A stretch of DNA of 64,000 nt from Simiduia curdlanivorans. Its GTDB lineage: Bacteria > Pseudomonadota > Gammaproteobacteria > Pseudomonadales > Cellvibrionaceae. Made by a program: the position numbers and the translations under genes. Shown piece by piece: positions 1 to 7,648 of the stretch; position 1 is the first letter of the stretch, and each line of letters starts with the position of its first letter. Below the pieces are notes generated by a model. That model was not told the DNA's origin. It saw only the letters and a program-made list of their open reading frames with translations, and ran no database searches. The stretch spans positions 868,001 through 932,000 of the forward strand of contig NZ_JAUFQG010000004.1 of NCBI RefSeq assembly GCF_030409605.1, given 5' to 3'.

Positions 1-1059
1 GCCAGCACAAAAGAACAAGGTAATTTTGCCAAAGGCATGGGTGCCAATATGCATCGCACTGCCAATAATACCTGATGCATTGGCAAGTAAGGCGCCAATG
101 GTGATGTAACCCAACTGGCTCACCGTTGAGTAGGCAAGTCGAGCCTTTAGGTTATCTTGACGCATAGCAATGAGCGATGCGAAAAGCACAGAAAATCCCG
201 CCAAATACAGTAAAAATTGTGTACTTGGCAATTCCGCTAGCAAATCTATGCCGAATATAAAAACACAAACTTTTAATACGGTAAAAACGCCAGCCTTTAC
301 CACCGCAACAGCGTGCAAAAGCGCACTCACTGGCGTAGGCGCCACCATTGCGGCAGGCAGCCATCGATGAAAAGGCATTATTGCTGCTTTACCTATACCC
401 AGTATAAAGAGTACTAAAAGCACTCCGGCTAAGGTTTTATCTACATCGGCGGGAAATATTCCGCCGGCAGAAAAATCTAACGACCCTGCTATATAGCCTG
501 TACTGATGATCGCGAGTAAAAAGAAAAGAACTGAGGTACTTAGGAGTATTCCTAAATAGATTCTTCCGCCTTTCTTTGCCTTTTCGGTACCGGCGTGGGT
601 AACCAGTGGGTAGGTGGATAAGGTTAATACTTCATAGAAAATAAACAGGGTGAACAAATTTTCAGCAAACGCAATGCCCATTACGGCACTAATAGCTATC
701 GCAAAACAAGCATAAAAACGTGTTTGGTTTTCTTCTTCATGGCTACGCATATAACCAATGGCATAAAGAGTCGTCACTGGCCAAAGAATCCCTGCAATGA
801 GCGCGAAGAGCATACCTAGCGGTTCAATGGAGAAGCTAAGGGACAGTCCGGGAATAACTTCCCACCAATGGACCTCTATGACTTCGCCGTTGAGCACGCC
901 TTGATACAAATTCACCACGCAAAAAAGTACCAACGCGGTTGCAACAAAGGTGACTGCTTCTCGTAAGTTTGGCTTTGCCCCAGCAGCTACAATGCCCGCA
1001 ATAGCTATCAATGGGAGAAGAATGGTCAGCTGTAACATCAACGTCAAAGACATATTCAT
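1..1059 (-). CDS. Proton-conducting antiporter subunit, NuoL/MrpA-N/MrpD type (3' end outside window)
   Basis: Integral-membrane subunit of the Mrp/Mnh monovalent cation/proton antiporter, of the family shared with complex I NuoL/M/N. My translation of the minus strand reads open for 353 codons from the ATG at 1059 to the window edge, so the C-terminus is missing. Visible family marks are a membrane glutamate in the motif FYEVLTLSTYPLV (about residue 141) and a conserved HRWLPAAMVAPTPVSALLHA segment around residues 230-250 followed by a lysine. Its ATG overlaps the TGA of the upstream subunit in the four bases ATGA, pointing to translational coupling. It probably stands in for the NuoL-like N-terminal part of a conventional MrpA, whose C-terminal modules are fused to MrpB at 2882-3907. 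Confidence 0.85.
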   Translation of the reverse strand, partial: MNMSLTLMLQLTILLPLIAIAGIVAAGAKPNLREAVTFVATALVLFCVVNLYQGVLNGEVIEVHWWEVIPGLSLSFSIEPLGMLFALIAGILWPVTTLYAIGYMRSHEEENQTRFYACFAIAISAVMGIAFAENLFTLFIFYEVLTLSTYPLVTHAGTEKAKKGGRIYLGILLSTSVLFFLLAIISTGYIAGSLDFSAGGIFPADVDKTLAGVLLVLFILGIGKAAIMPFHRWLPAAMVAPTPVSALLHAVAVVKAGVFTVLKVCVFIFGIDLLAELPSTQFLLYLAGFSVLFASLIAMRQDNLKARLAYSTVSQLGYITIGALLANASGIIGSAMHIGTHAFGKITLFFCAG

Positions 1060-2534
1060 AGCCCTGAACCAAATAGACTTTGAGCAGCGGATTGCGCCAC
1101 GTCAACGCTAACCCGGGTATCTATACCAAAGTAGATATTTGCGAGTACCAATATCCATACGGGTATAAGTAAACCTAAAGGGGCTTCTTTAACATGACTG
1201 TTGGTATCTAGGGGTTGCTTAAAATACGCCGCTTCAATAATGCGCCAGACATAGATAATGGCCAGCAAAGAACCTAGCAATACAAGCACGGCTACGGGCC
1301 ACCAGCCTTTTTCAAGCAAGGCGACAACTAGGTACCATTTGCTGATAAAGCCAACCGTGAGCGGCACACCGATTAAACTTAAACCGCCCACAGCGATAGC
1401 AGCCATAGTCAGTGGCATTTGCTTCCCAAGTCCCTGAAACTGGCTGAGCTGCACGCTGCCAATACGATAAATTACGGCACCTAAAGCTAAAAACAGCGCT
1501 CCTTTCATGAGCGCGTGATTGAACAAATGCAACAAGGTAGCCGTTAAGCCTGCCGCTGTGCTGACGCTGTAGCCAACAATCATGTAGCCGATTTGTGCCA
1601 CGCTCGAGTAAGCGAAGATGTGTTTCACATTCTGCTGGTAGATTGCCCTAGTGGAAGCCACGAAAATGCCGAGTAGCCCCAGCGCGACGAAGAGTGTTTG
1701 TAAGGGCAGGGTGGTAAAAGAAAATGACAGCCCAAAGATGGAATAGGTGAAGCGAATTAACAAATAGATCGCCACTTTCGTTGCCGTTGCGGCAAAAAAA
1801 GCGGTTACTATCGAGGGCGCGTAAGCATAGGCGTTGGGTAACCAGAGGTGCAGTGGAAAGAGTGCCAACTTAAGGCAGATCCCAACAATAATGAAAGCAA
1901 AGGCGGTAAATACTGTTCTTGTTTGCTCTACCTCCGGCAAATGGGCGGCAAGATCACTCATGTTGAGCGTGCCAGTCATTTGGTACATAAGGCCAATGCC
2001 AATTAATATAAACGTCGCTCCTATAGTCCCCATTATCAGATATTGATAGGCAGCCCAGAGTGCACGCCTATCTTTGCCCAATGCAATGAGTGCATAGGCC
2101 GATAAGGACGATATTTCCAAAAACACAAACACATTAAAAGCATCACCTGTAGCGACGATACCCAACATGCCGGTCAGTGATAGAAGATAAAGGATATAAA
2201 AGAGTGTTTGTTTGTCTTTTGGAATTTCTGTTTCAATACTCGTTTGTGCGGCAAGAAGCACAACTGTACTGATCGCAGAAATGATTAACAGTAGGTATGC
2301 ATTGAGCAGATCTATTCGATATTCGATACCCCAAGGCGGCTGCCAACCACCAAGGTAATACGAAATCACACCGCTTGTTAGCACCTGTTGTAATAACTGA
2401 ACGCTAATTAGAAAAGCGATGGCGCTTGCAATAAGGCTAAACAGCCATACCACTTTAGTATGCCTAATGAAAAGGCAAAGCGGTGCCGCAAGCAGCGGTA
2501 TAATAACTTGGAGTATGGGGAGATGATTTAGCAC
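1056..2534 (-). CDS. mnhD: Na+(K+)/H+ antiporter subunit D
   Basis: Proton-translocating subunit D of the Mrp/Mnh antiporter complex in the inner membrane, which exchanges cytoplasmic Na+ or K+ for protons. The 492-residue length is usual for MrpD. The protein is a series of hydrophobic helices with the family signatures FVFLEISSLSAYALIALGK (about residues 136-154, with the channel glutamate) and LPNAYAYAPSIVTAFFAA (about 230-248), and a later HLFNHALMKGALFLALG motif. The start is a GTG that overlaps the end of the subunit C gene by seven bases, and the stop overlaps the next gene by four. This tight packing fits a single transcript from mnhE to the gene at 1-1059. Complex I subunits NuoM/N are related, but the neighbouring mnhC, F, G and E genes settle the assignment. 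Confidence 0.93.
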   Translation of the reverse strand: MLNHLPILQVIIPLLAAPLCLFIRHTKVVWLFSLIASAIAFLISVQLLQQVLTSGVISYYLGGWQPPWGIEYRIDLLNAYLLLIISAISTVVLLAAQTSIETEIPKDKQTLFYILYLLSLTGMLGIVATGDAFNVFVFLEISSLSAYALIALGKDRRALWAAYQYLIMGTIGATFILIGIGLMYQMTGTLNMSDLAAHLPEVEQTRTVFTAFAFIIVGICLKLALFPLHLWLPNAYAYAPSIVTAFFAATATKVAIYLLIRFTYSIFGLSFSFTTLPLQTLFVALGLLGIFVASTRAIYQQNVKHIFAYSSVAQIGYMIVGYSVSTAAGLTATLLHLFNHALMKGALFLALGAVIYRIGSVQLSQFQGLGKQMPLTMAAIAVGGLSLIGVPLTVGFISKWYLVVALLEKGWWPVAVLVLLGSLLAIIYVWRIIEAAYFKQPLDTNSHVKEAPLGLLIPVWILVLANIYFGIDTRVSVDVAQSAAQSLFGSGL

Positions 2535-2881
2535 GCTTGATTATCGACCTTTTGAATTTCTGCTTCTTCGATGCTGCCATAGGTTTCTTTGATTCTAACG
2601 GTCAAAGAAAGACCTAAAGCAGTGGTTGCTATACCAACAACAATCGCAGTAAGAATTAGAACATGTGGAAGGGGGTTCGAATAAATCTCTATGCCTTCGG
2701 CCACTATCGGTGCGGTACCACCATCAATTTTCGCCATGCTGATGTAAAAAATAAATACCGATGTTTGAAAAATAGTAAGGCCGACAATTTTTTTTATTAA
2801 GTTTCCGTGGGCAATGACAATATAAAACCCAATCATCATCAATACCACTACAATCCAGTAGTTATATAACCCTAATAGCAT
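2528..2881 (-). CDS. mnhC: Na+(K+)/H+ antiporter subunit C
   Basis: Small membrane subunit of the Mrp antiporter, homologous to NuoK of complex I. It has 117 residues and three hydrophobic segments (about 8-25, 30-50 and 70-95), the usual size and layout. The motif LPHVLILTAIVVGIATTALG near residues 71-90 is typical of MrpC/NuoK. The ATG follows the TAA of the upstream subunit directly (TAAATG), so translation is probably coupled. The acidic C-terminal tail (EEAEIQKVDNQAC) is cytoplasmic by inference. Confidence 0.92.
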   Translation of the reverse strand: MLLGLYNYWIVVVLMMIGFYIVIAHGNLIKKIVGLTIFQTSVFIFYISMAKIDGGTAPIVAEGIEIYSNPLPHVLILTAIVVGIATTALGLSLTVRIKETYGSIEEAEIQKVDNQAC

Positions 2882-3907
2882 TTAGACACTGCCTTTTTCT
2901 TTGTTTTGTCCAAGCTCGGAGCGATCTGCAAAATTATAAAAGATAATTAGCATTACCGAAGCCACTGTACACCCAACACCAAATTCAATAAGCAGAATAC
3001 CCAGGTGCTGACCGGCGATAGGGTTGGTTGCCAATACGCTATAATCTAAGAAATTTCCGCCTTTTATAAAAGAAACAATACCGACACTGCCATACAAAAG
3101 AACGCCGAGTGCTGCGGTAATTTTTATAATGGAGTGGCTAATAATTCTTCGTGCTGCACTCAAACCAAAAAGCATTGAGTAAAGTATTATGCCTGCAGAG
3201 AAAATAACACCCGCTTGAAAGCCACCACCCGGGCCGTAATCTCCATGAAATTGAACATAGAGAGCAAACAGCAAAATAAACGGAATGAGAATTTTTATGG
3301 CAACGCGCAATATGAGATGCTGATCATGTAAAGAGCGATTAACTCTTTCAAACTCTTTCAAGGTCTCTTTGCAGTAAACGACTGAGAGTAGGGAAATAAC
3401 AGCAATTCCAGCCGTGAAAATGACAATCGCTTCACCAAAAGTATCAAACCCCCTATAACTGGCCAACACAGAAGTAACGATGTTTATAACACCCACTTCC
3501 TGCATGGAGTCTTGAATGTAACGTGGTGCAACGTGATGGTGAATGGGCGCATCAGCACTGCCGAAATAAGGCATATCTAAAGTGCCGTAGATCAATAGAC
3601 AACCTGTAACTGACACAACAAACAATGCCAATAGAGGTTTGTGTCGCTGGGGACTTTCAGCTCTACCTGTCATTGTTATTGTGATCAACATTAACAAAGT
3701 AGCTATACCAGCACCCACTGACGCTTCCGTGAATGCCACATCAACGGCATCCATGGTGACAAAAAAGCTGGCTGAAAGAAGGCCGTAGATGCCTGTTAAC
3801 ATAATGACAGCAAGCAGATCCTTCATTTGCACTATGGCAAGCGCAACAATTACAAGAAACGACAGTAGAACGACGTCAACAATGGAACCTACAGCTAAAG
3901 CGCCCAC
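2882..3907 (-). CDS. mnhB: Fused antiporter subunit: MrpA C-terminal (DUF4040/MbhD-like) modules plus MnhB
   Basis: Membrane subunit of the Mrp antiporter. The N-terminal part (about residues 10-80, including YGLLSASFFVTMDAVDVAFT) resembles the DUF4040/MbhD module normally found at the C-terminus of MrpA. The middle (about 85-185) is an MbhE-like segment with a conserved-looking YRGFDTFGEAIVIFTAGIA. The last 140 residues are a typical MnhB domain with LIPFILLFALYVQFHGDYGP and a glycine-rich GGGFQAGVI. At 341 residues it is more than twice the length of a stand-alone MnhB. The start is a GTG directly after the TAA of mnhG. The arrangement implies that MrpA is split here: its ion-channel part lies at 1-1059 and its C-terminal modules are joined to MrpB. 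Confidence 0.88.
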   Translation of the reverse strand: MGALAVGSIVDVVLLSFLVIVALAIVQMKDLLAVIMLTGIYGLLSASFFVTMDAVDVAFTEASVGAGIATLLMLITITMTGRAESPQRHKPLLALFVVSVTGCLLIYGTLDMPYFGSADAPIHHHVAPRYIQDSMQEVGVINIVTSVLASYRGFDTFGEAIVIFTAGIAVISLLSVVYCKETLKEFERVNRSLHDQHLILRVAIKILIPFILLFALYVQFHGDYGPGGGFQAGVIFSAGIILYSMLFGLSAARRIISHSIIKITAALGVLLYGSVGIVSFIKGGNFLDYSVLATNPIAGQHLGILLIEFGVGCTVASVMLIIFYNFADRSELGQNKEKGSV

Positions 3908-4225
3908 TTATTTATTCTCTTTTTTGTCAATAAGAGGCCTAAGCCCACTATATACTGCTGCTTTCGCTAACGCGTGACTCGCTGATGGGTTGATAAACAA
4001 CATCATCATTAAAATCATAATCAATTTTACAACCACCATGCCATTCGGGCTTTGGAGCATTAACCCAATTAAAATGGACCCAGCCGCTAAGGTGTCTGTG
4101 ACACTAGCCGCGTGCATTCTGGTAAAGAAATCCGGGAATCGTAAAACACCCACAGCGCCAGATACCAAAAATAGGATACCGACTAAAAGGAAACATCCGC
4201 TAAGGATATCCATTACCTGGTCCAT
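3908..4225 (-). CDS. mnhG: Na+(K+)/H+ antiporter subunit G
   Basis: Small membrane subunit G of the Mrp antiporter. It has 105 residues with three hydrophobic stretches, and the family motif GAVGVLRFPDFFTRMHAAS near residues 23-41. Its ATG shares one base with the TGA of mnhF (TGATG), and its TAA is followed at once by the GTG of the next subunit, so it sits in the middle of a coupled operon. MrpG has no known catalytic role of its own and is needed for assembly of the complex. Confidence 0.93.
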   Translation of the reverse strand: MDQVMDILSGCFLLVGILFLVSGAVGVLRFPDFFTRMHAASVTDTLAAGSILIGLMLQSPNGMVVVKLIMILMMMLFINPSASHALAKAAVYSGLRPLIDKKENK

Positions 4226-4497
4226 CAGTACTCCTCGTCAATTGAATCAGTTTGTACGGCTTCGCTAAAATGCAATAAGCCAACCACACTAATGAAATTG
4301 ATCAACGCATAAACAATGGCGATATCTAAGAATTCTGGACGCCCCATAACAAATCCAAGTAGCGCAATAAATAGGACGGTTTTAGTACCAAACATATTTA
4401 CTGCCAAAATTCGGTCATAGAGTGTCGGCCCTACAATCGCTCGACCGATTGCTAAAATCATGACAACTAGAATAGCGATGGTGGCGGCGGCTATCAT
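4225..4497 (-). CDS. mnhF: Na+(K+)/H+ antiporter subunit F
   Basis: Small membrane subunit F of the Mrp antiporter, 90 residues with three hydrophobic helices. The family motif GRAIVGPTLYDRILAVNMFG (about residues 18-37) is clear and is followed by TKTVLFIALLGFVMGRPEFLDIA. Its ATG overlaps the TGA of mnhE in the four bases ATGA. The C-terminal tail is acidic. Gene order E-F-G matches other Mrp operons. Confidence 0.93.
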   Translation of the reverse strand: MIAAATIAILVVMILAIGRAIVGPTLYDRILAVNMFGTKTVLFIALLGFVMGRPEFLDIAIVYALINFISVVGLLHFSEAVQTDSIDEEY

Positions 4498-4967
4498 TCG
4501 CGCTCCAATTGGCTAACTTTACGGTCCATTTTGCCTTCCATTAACGTTTTAATATTGCCTTCAAGTAGTGAATGCACTAAAAATCGATCATCTTTCAAAT
4601 CGACTGTAACAGTACCAGGGGTTGTGGTAATGGAGTTTGCGTATATAACTTTACCTAAACTGGTAGTTTGGCTTACCCGGATAGTCTTTAGTGTAGGCGA
4701 GATGGTAGAAGGCCCAAGCCATATATGCTTTACGACCGTTAAGTTGGAAATTACTATTTCTTTAGCCAACCAAATTAGGTATTTAGGAAGTTTAAAAGAT
4801 AGCCTAATGGAATGGGATTCATGATCAACAACATCCATTCTGTGCGCCAGAAAAGCAACGAACGCGACCGAAACTGCCCCTAGGATCAACATTAGCATGT
4901 CGTAATGGCCGGAGTTTAGTATCCAGAACAATGATGTTGTAGCGATAATATATAGTATGTGACGCAT
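4494..4967 (-). CDS. mnhE: Na+(K+)/H+ antiporter subunit E, first gene of the operon
   Basis: Subunit E of the Mrp antiporter (MnhE family), 158 residues from the chosen start. Hydrophobic helices lie near residues 3-22 and 25-45, followed by a soluble domain with family features such as YLIWLAKEIVISNLTVVKHI and NSITTTPGTVTVDL. The open frame extends 14 codons upstream, but the ATG at 4967 is preferred because GGAGAG lies ten bases upstream and the resulting protein begins MRHILYIIATT, directly with a membrane helix. It is the promoter-proximal gene of seven. I could not identify a convincing promoter in the long gap upstream. Confidence 0.9.
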   Translation of the reverse strand: MRHILYIIATTSLFWILNSGHYDMLMLILGAVSVAFVAFLAHRMDVVDHESHSIRLSFKLPKYLIWLAKEIVISNLTVVKHIWLGPSTISPTLKTIRVSQTTSLGKVIYANSITTTPGTVTVDLKDDRFLVHSLLEGNIKTLMEGKMDRKVSQLERE

Positions 4968-5517
4968 TAGGTTTGCGCTCTCCAAATAACAGCCGCATCT
5001 GCGGTTCAAGGTTTCGCGTGGGTTCTACTGCACTTGTGCTGGACTTTAGCAACCTACTTGAACAGCAATTTACACAGCGCTAGTGAGCGCCACTCTTCAA
5101 GTAACTGGCTCATGCGGATTAGCACCTCGGTGTTTTTTATAATTCCCCAATACCACAGCGCTATCAATAACGCCTAAAACAGCTACCTTTCACTCGGTTT
5201 AGCCTAGTAGTGTAGATCATCAAGTTCCTACACGCTGTTTAGTTATTCGACGGACAACTCTGGCGCCTATAGAAGTTTCCAATCTATTCAAGAAATTCTT
5301 GCTATAGAGCGCCCTCGCTTCCAGTCTCAACAGGCGTGGTCGCGAGTACCTGAAAGAGGCTTATCTCGTTTGCATCCCACCTAATTGCACAAATGAACTT
5401 AGGTAGTGTGGTAACAAACCTCACGCCATTTGACGATAGGTTGGGCGCCAATCCTATTCAGCCATTGAGTGCATGCTGTTGAAACTCGGCGTTGTACCCG
5501 GTGCTACTGTGCAACTC

Positions 5518-5533
5518 TCGGTTATATAACCGA
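5518..5533. repeat. Perfect 16-base palindrome
   Basis: The sequence TCGGTTATATAACCGA reads the same on both strands. Its length and AT-rich centre fit a dimeric regulator site or a small cruciform. It lies about 550 bases upstream of mnhE and about 230 bases beyond the end of glmS. No regulator can be named from the sequence. Confidence 0.5.
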
Positions 5534-5667
5534 AGATAGCTCAACTTACAGCGCTTTTTCAACTTCTAATATAAGGCTTACAAATGGTGGCTAGGCTTCA
5601 GCCCGATTCATTAAAATGGTTATTATTGGCTTTTTCTTGAAAAATGTTGCTGAATCACACCTTAAAT

Positions 5668-5699
5668 GGCCCATTTACACGTTTTAGTGTAGATGGGCC
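5668..5699. terminator. Hairpin downstream of glmS, possible terminator
   Basis: Inverted repeat with arms of 13 bases (5668-5680 and 5687-5699) and a six-base loop. One position is a G-U wobble in plus-strand RNA and an A-C mismatch in minus-strand RNA. It lies about 65 bases beyond the glmS stop codon and could end that transcript, but no run of U follows, so a classical intrinsic terminator is not certain. The left arm resembles a segment beside parB (16460-16480). Confidence 0.45.
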
Positions 5700-5764
5700 G
5701 GTACTTAAGCCAACACGAATAAACAAACTAGGTCTGCTTTGGTGGTATAAGGCCTGTACCCTAT

Positions 5765-7594
5765 CTACTCAACAGTTACAGACTTCGCGAGGTTTCTCGG
5801 CTGATCTACATCTGTACCTTTTACTATGGCCACATGATACGAGAGCAATTGCAATGGGATGGTATATACCATCGGCGCAATGGTTTCAGGTACCGAATGA
5901 ACGTCGATGACAGTGACATCATCGGAGTTAGGAAAGGCATCAGCTTGATCTGAGAACACAAACAACTTGCCGCCGCGCGCCTGAACTTCCTCTAGATTCG
6001 ATTTCAACTTTTCCATCAGTTCATTGTTCGGCGCAACGGCAACTATGGGCATGTCGCTATCCACCAACGCGAGTGGGCCATGTTTAAGCTCACCCGCGGG
6101 GTAGGATTCGGCATGAATGTAGGAAATCTCCTTAAGCTTGAGTGCTCCCTCCATGGCAACGGGATATTCCACACCGCGGCCAAGGAAAAGAGCATGATGT
6201 TTATCGGCAAACGCTTCACTGGTTTTTTTAATGACGTCATCCAGCAAGAGCGCTTTACTGACTGCTTCCGGAAGCGAAGCCAAGGCCGACACCATGTCGG
6301 ACTCAACCGATTCTGATAGACCTTGGCGGCGGCCAAGTGCAATAGTTAACAGCTGCAAAGCGACTAACTGCGTAGTGAACGCTTTGGTTGACGCAACACC
6401 GATTTCTGGACCGGCGTGGGTCATGAACACCAAGTCTGATTCGCGAACAAGGGATGAACTTGGCGCGTTGCAAATAACAAGACTAGCGAGATAATCACTC
6501 TTCTTCGCTTCTTTAAGCGCTGCTAAGGTATCGGCCGTTTCACCGGACTGAGAGATGGTAACGAATAAAGTATCCTTTGGTACGAATACTTTTCGATAGC
6601 GGTATTCACTAGCCACCTCTACTTGGCAGGGAATATTAGCGATTGATTCCATCCAATATTTAGCAACTAATCCCGCGTGGTAACTAGTGCCACAAGCAAC
6701 AATCTGAACACCTTTTACGCGATCAAAAATAGCTTTTGCTTCGGTACCAAAGGCTTCTTCCAACACATGGTGTTTAGATATGCGACCTTGTAACGTTCGC
6801 TTTAACACTTCTGGCTGTTCGAAAATTTCCTTTAACATATAGTGGCGATATTCGCCCTTAGATGCAGCCTCTGCTTTATCCGTTAGCTGCACTACTTTGC
6901 GCTCTACGAGCTCTTTATCGCCATTGAAAATAGAGAATTTTTTCCGTTCTAAATGAACAAAATCACCTTCCTCTAAAAATACAAAGCGATCGGTTACTTG
7001 GCGCAACGCCATTTGATCGGATGCGACAAAATTTTCTTCGATACCCAATCCTAAAACGAGCGGGCTACCACTGCGGCAGGCAATTAATTCATCTGGAAAT
7101 TTCGTGTTTACCACGGCGATAGCATAGGCACCTTCGAATAGGGCAACAGCTTGCTGAGTGGCTTCAAGTAAACTTAAGCCGTTGTTTACTAAAGCGTGTA
7201 TTTGATGCGCAATAACTTCGGTATCCGTTTCTGAAACAAAGACATAACCTTGGTTTTTTAAAGCTTGGCGCAGCTCAGCGTGGTTTTCAATGATGCCATT
7301 ATGAACAACGGCTATGTCATTGGATTGGTGAGGGTGGGCATTTTTTTCAGTCGGTTTACCATGGGTCGCCCAGCGTGTGTGCGCAATTCCTACTGAACCT
7401 GACGCAGGATTGGTATCTAAGTTATCCACCAATCCTTTAACTTTGCCAACCGCTTTTCTAATTTGTAGGTTGTTTTCGGTATCGATTACAGCTAATCCCG
7501 CTGAATCATAGCCTCGGTATTCAAGGCGCATGAGCCCCTCGACTAAAATCGCGGTCACGTTGCGACTAGCAACTGCACCTACAATTCCACACAT
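5765..7594 (-). CDS. glmS: Glutamine--fructose-6-phosphate aminotransferase (isomerizing)
   Basis: Makes glucosamine-6-phosphate from fructose-6-phosphate and glutamine, the first step toward UDP-GlcNAc for peptidoglycan and LPS. The 609-residue protein has the usual size. The N-terminal amidotransferase domain starts MCGIVGA with the catalytic Cys2 after Met removal. Two SIS sugar-isomerase domains follow, with ACGTSYHAGLVAKYW near residue 300 and FLGRGVEYPVAMEGALKLKE near 470. The C-terminus DVDQPRNLAKSVTVE is the nearly invariant end that Tn7 TnsD reads at the DNA level. It lies 54 bases after glmU on the same strand, so the two are probably cotranscribed. Confidence 0.97.
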   Translation of the reverse strand: MCGIVGAVASRNVTAILVEGLMRLEYRGYDSAGLAVIDTENNLQIRKAVGKVKGLVDNLDTNPASGSVGIAHTRWATHGKPTEKNAHPHQSNDIAVVHNGIIENHAELRQALKNQGYVFVSETDTEVIAHQIHALVNNGLSLLEATQQAVALFEGAYAIAVVNTKFPDELIACRSGSPLVLGLGIEENFVASDQMALRQVTDRFVFLEEGDFVHLERKKFSIFNGDKELVERKVVQLTDKAEAASKGEYRHYMLKEIFEQPEVLKRTLQGRISKHHVLEEAFGTEAKAIFDRVKGVQIVACGTSYHAGLVAKYWMESIANIPCQVEVASEYRYRKVFVPKDTLFVTISQSGETADTLAALKEAKKSDYLASLVICNAPSSSLVRESDLVFMTHAGPEIGVASTKAFTTQLVALQLLTIALGRRQGLSESVESDMVSALASLPEAVSKALLLDDVIKKTSEAFADKHHALFLGRGVEYPVAMEGALKLKEISYIHAESYPAGELKHGPLALVDSDMPIVAVAPNNELMEKLKSNLEEVQARGGKLFVFSDQADAFPNSDDVTVIDVHSVPETIAPMVYTIPLQLLSYHVAIVKGTDVDQPRNLAKSVTVE

Positions 7595-7648
7595 ATTAAT
7601 TCCCTGTCAGTTTGAATTTTTAAAAGCTATTAAGCGCATTTCCACTGT

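Larger units (their letters stand above)
4968..5764. other. Gene-free region of about 800 bases between the mnh operon and glmS
   Basis: No convincing coding sequence, tRNA or mobile-element remnant is visible on either strand. The region must hold the mnh promoter and the 3' end of the glmS transcript. Structure seen in it: a perfect 16-base palindrome at 5518-5533, an imperfect nested inverted repeat at 5174-5242, and a 13-base-pair hairpin at 5668-5699. It is unusually long for this tightly packed window. It could be a decayed gene or insertion footprint, since the site downstream of glmS is the classic Tn7 target, or it could encode a small RNA; neither is shown. Confidence 0.5.

Noticed and set aside
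1..1059. Pseudogene or frameshift at the left edge
   Set aside because: My translation reads open through family motifs from the start codon to the edge; it is only cut by the window.
4990..5070. Possible tRNA remnant near GGTTCAAGG
   Set aside because: No acceptor stem or anticodon arm can be folded around it.
5171..5250. Integron attC-like folded site
   Set aside because: The outer arms do not contain the required RYYYAAC/GTTRRRY core pair and no integrase or cassette is present.
5644..5910. 88-codon open frame beside the glmS end
   Set aside because: Most of it is antisense to the conserved glmS C-terminus and the rest covers the hairpin.
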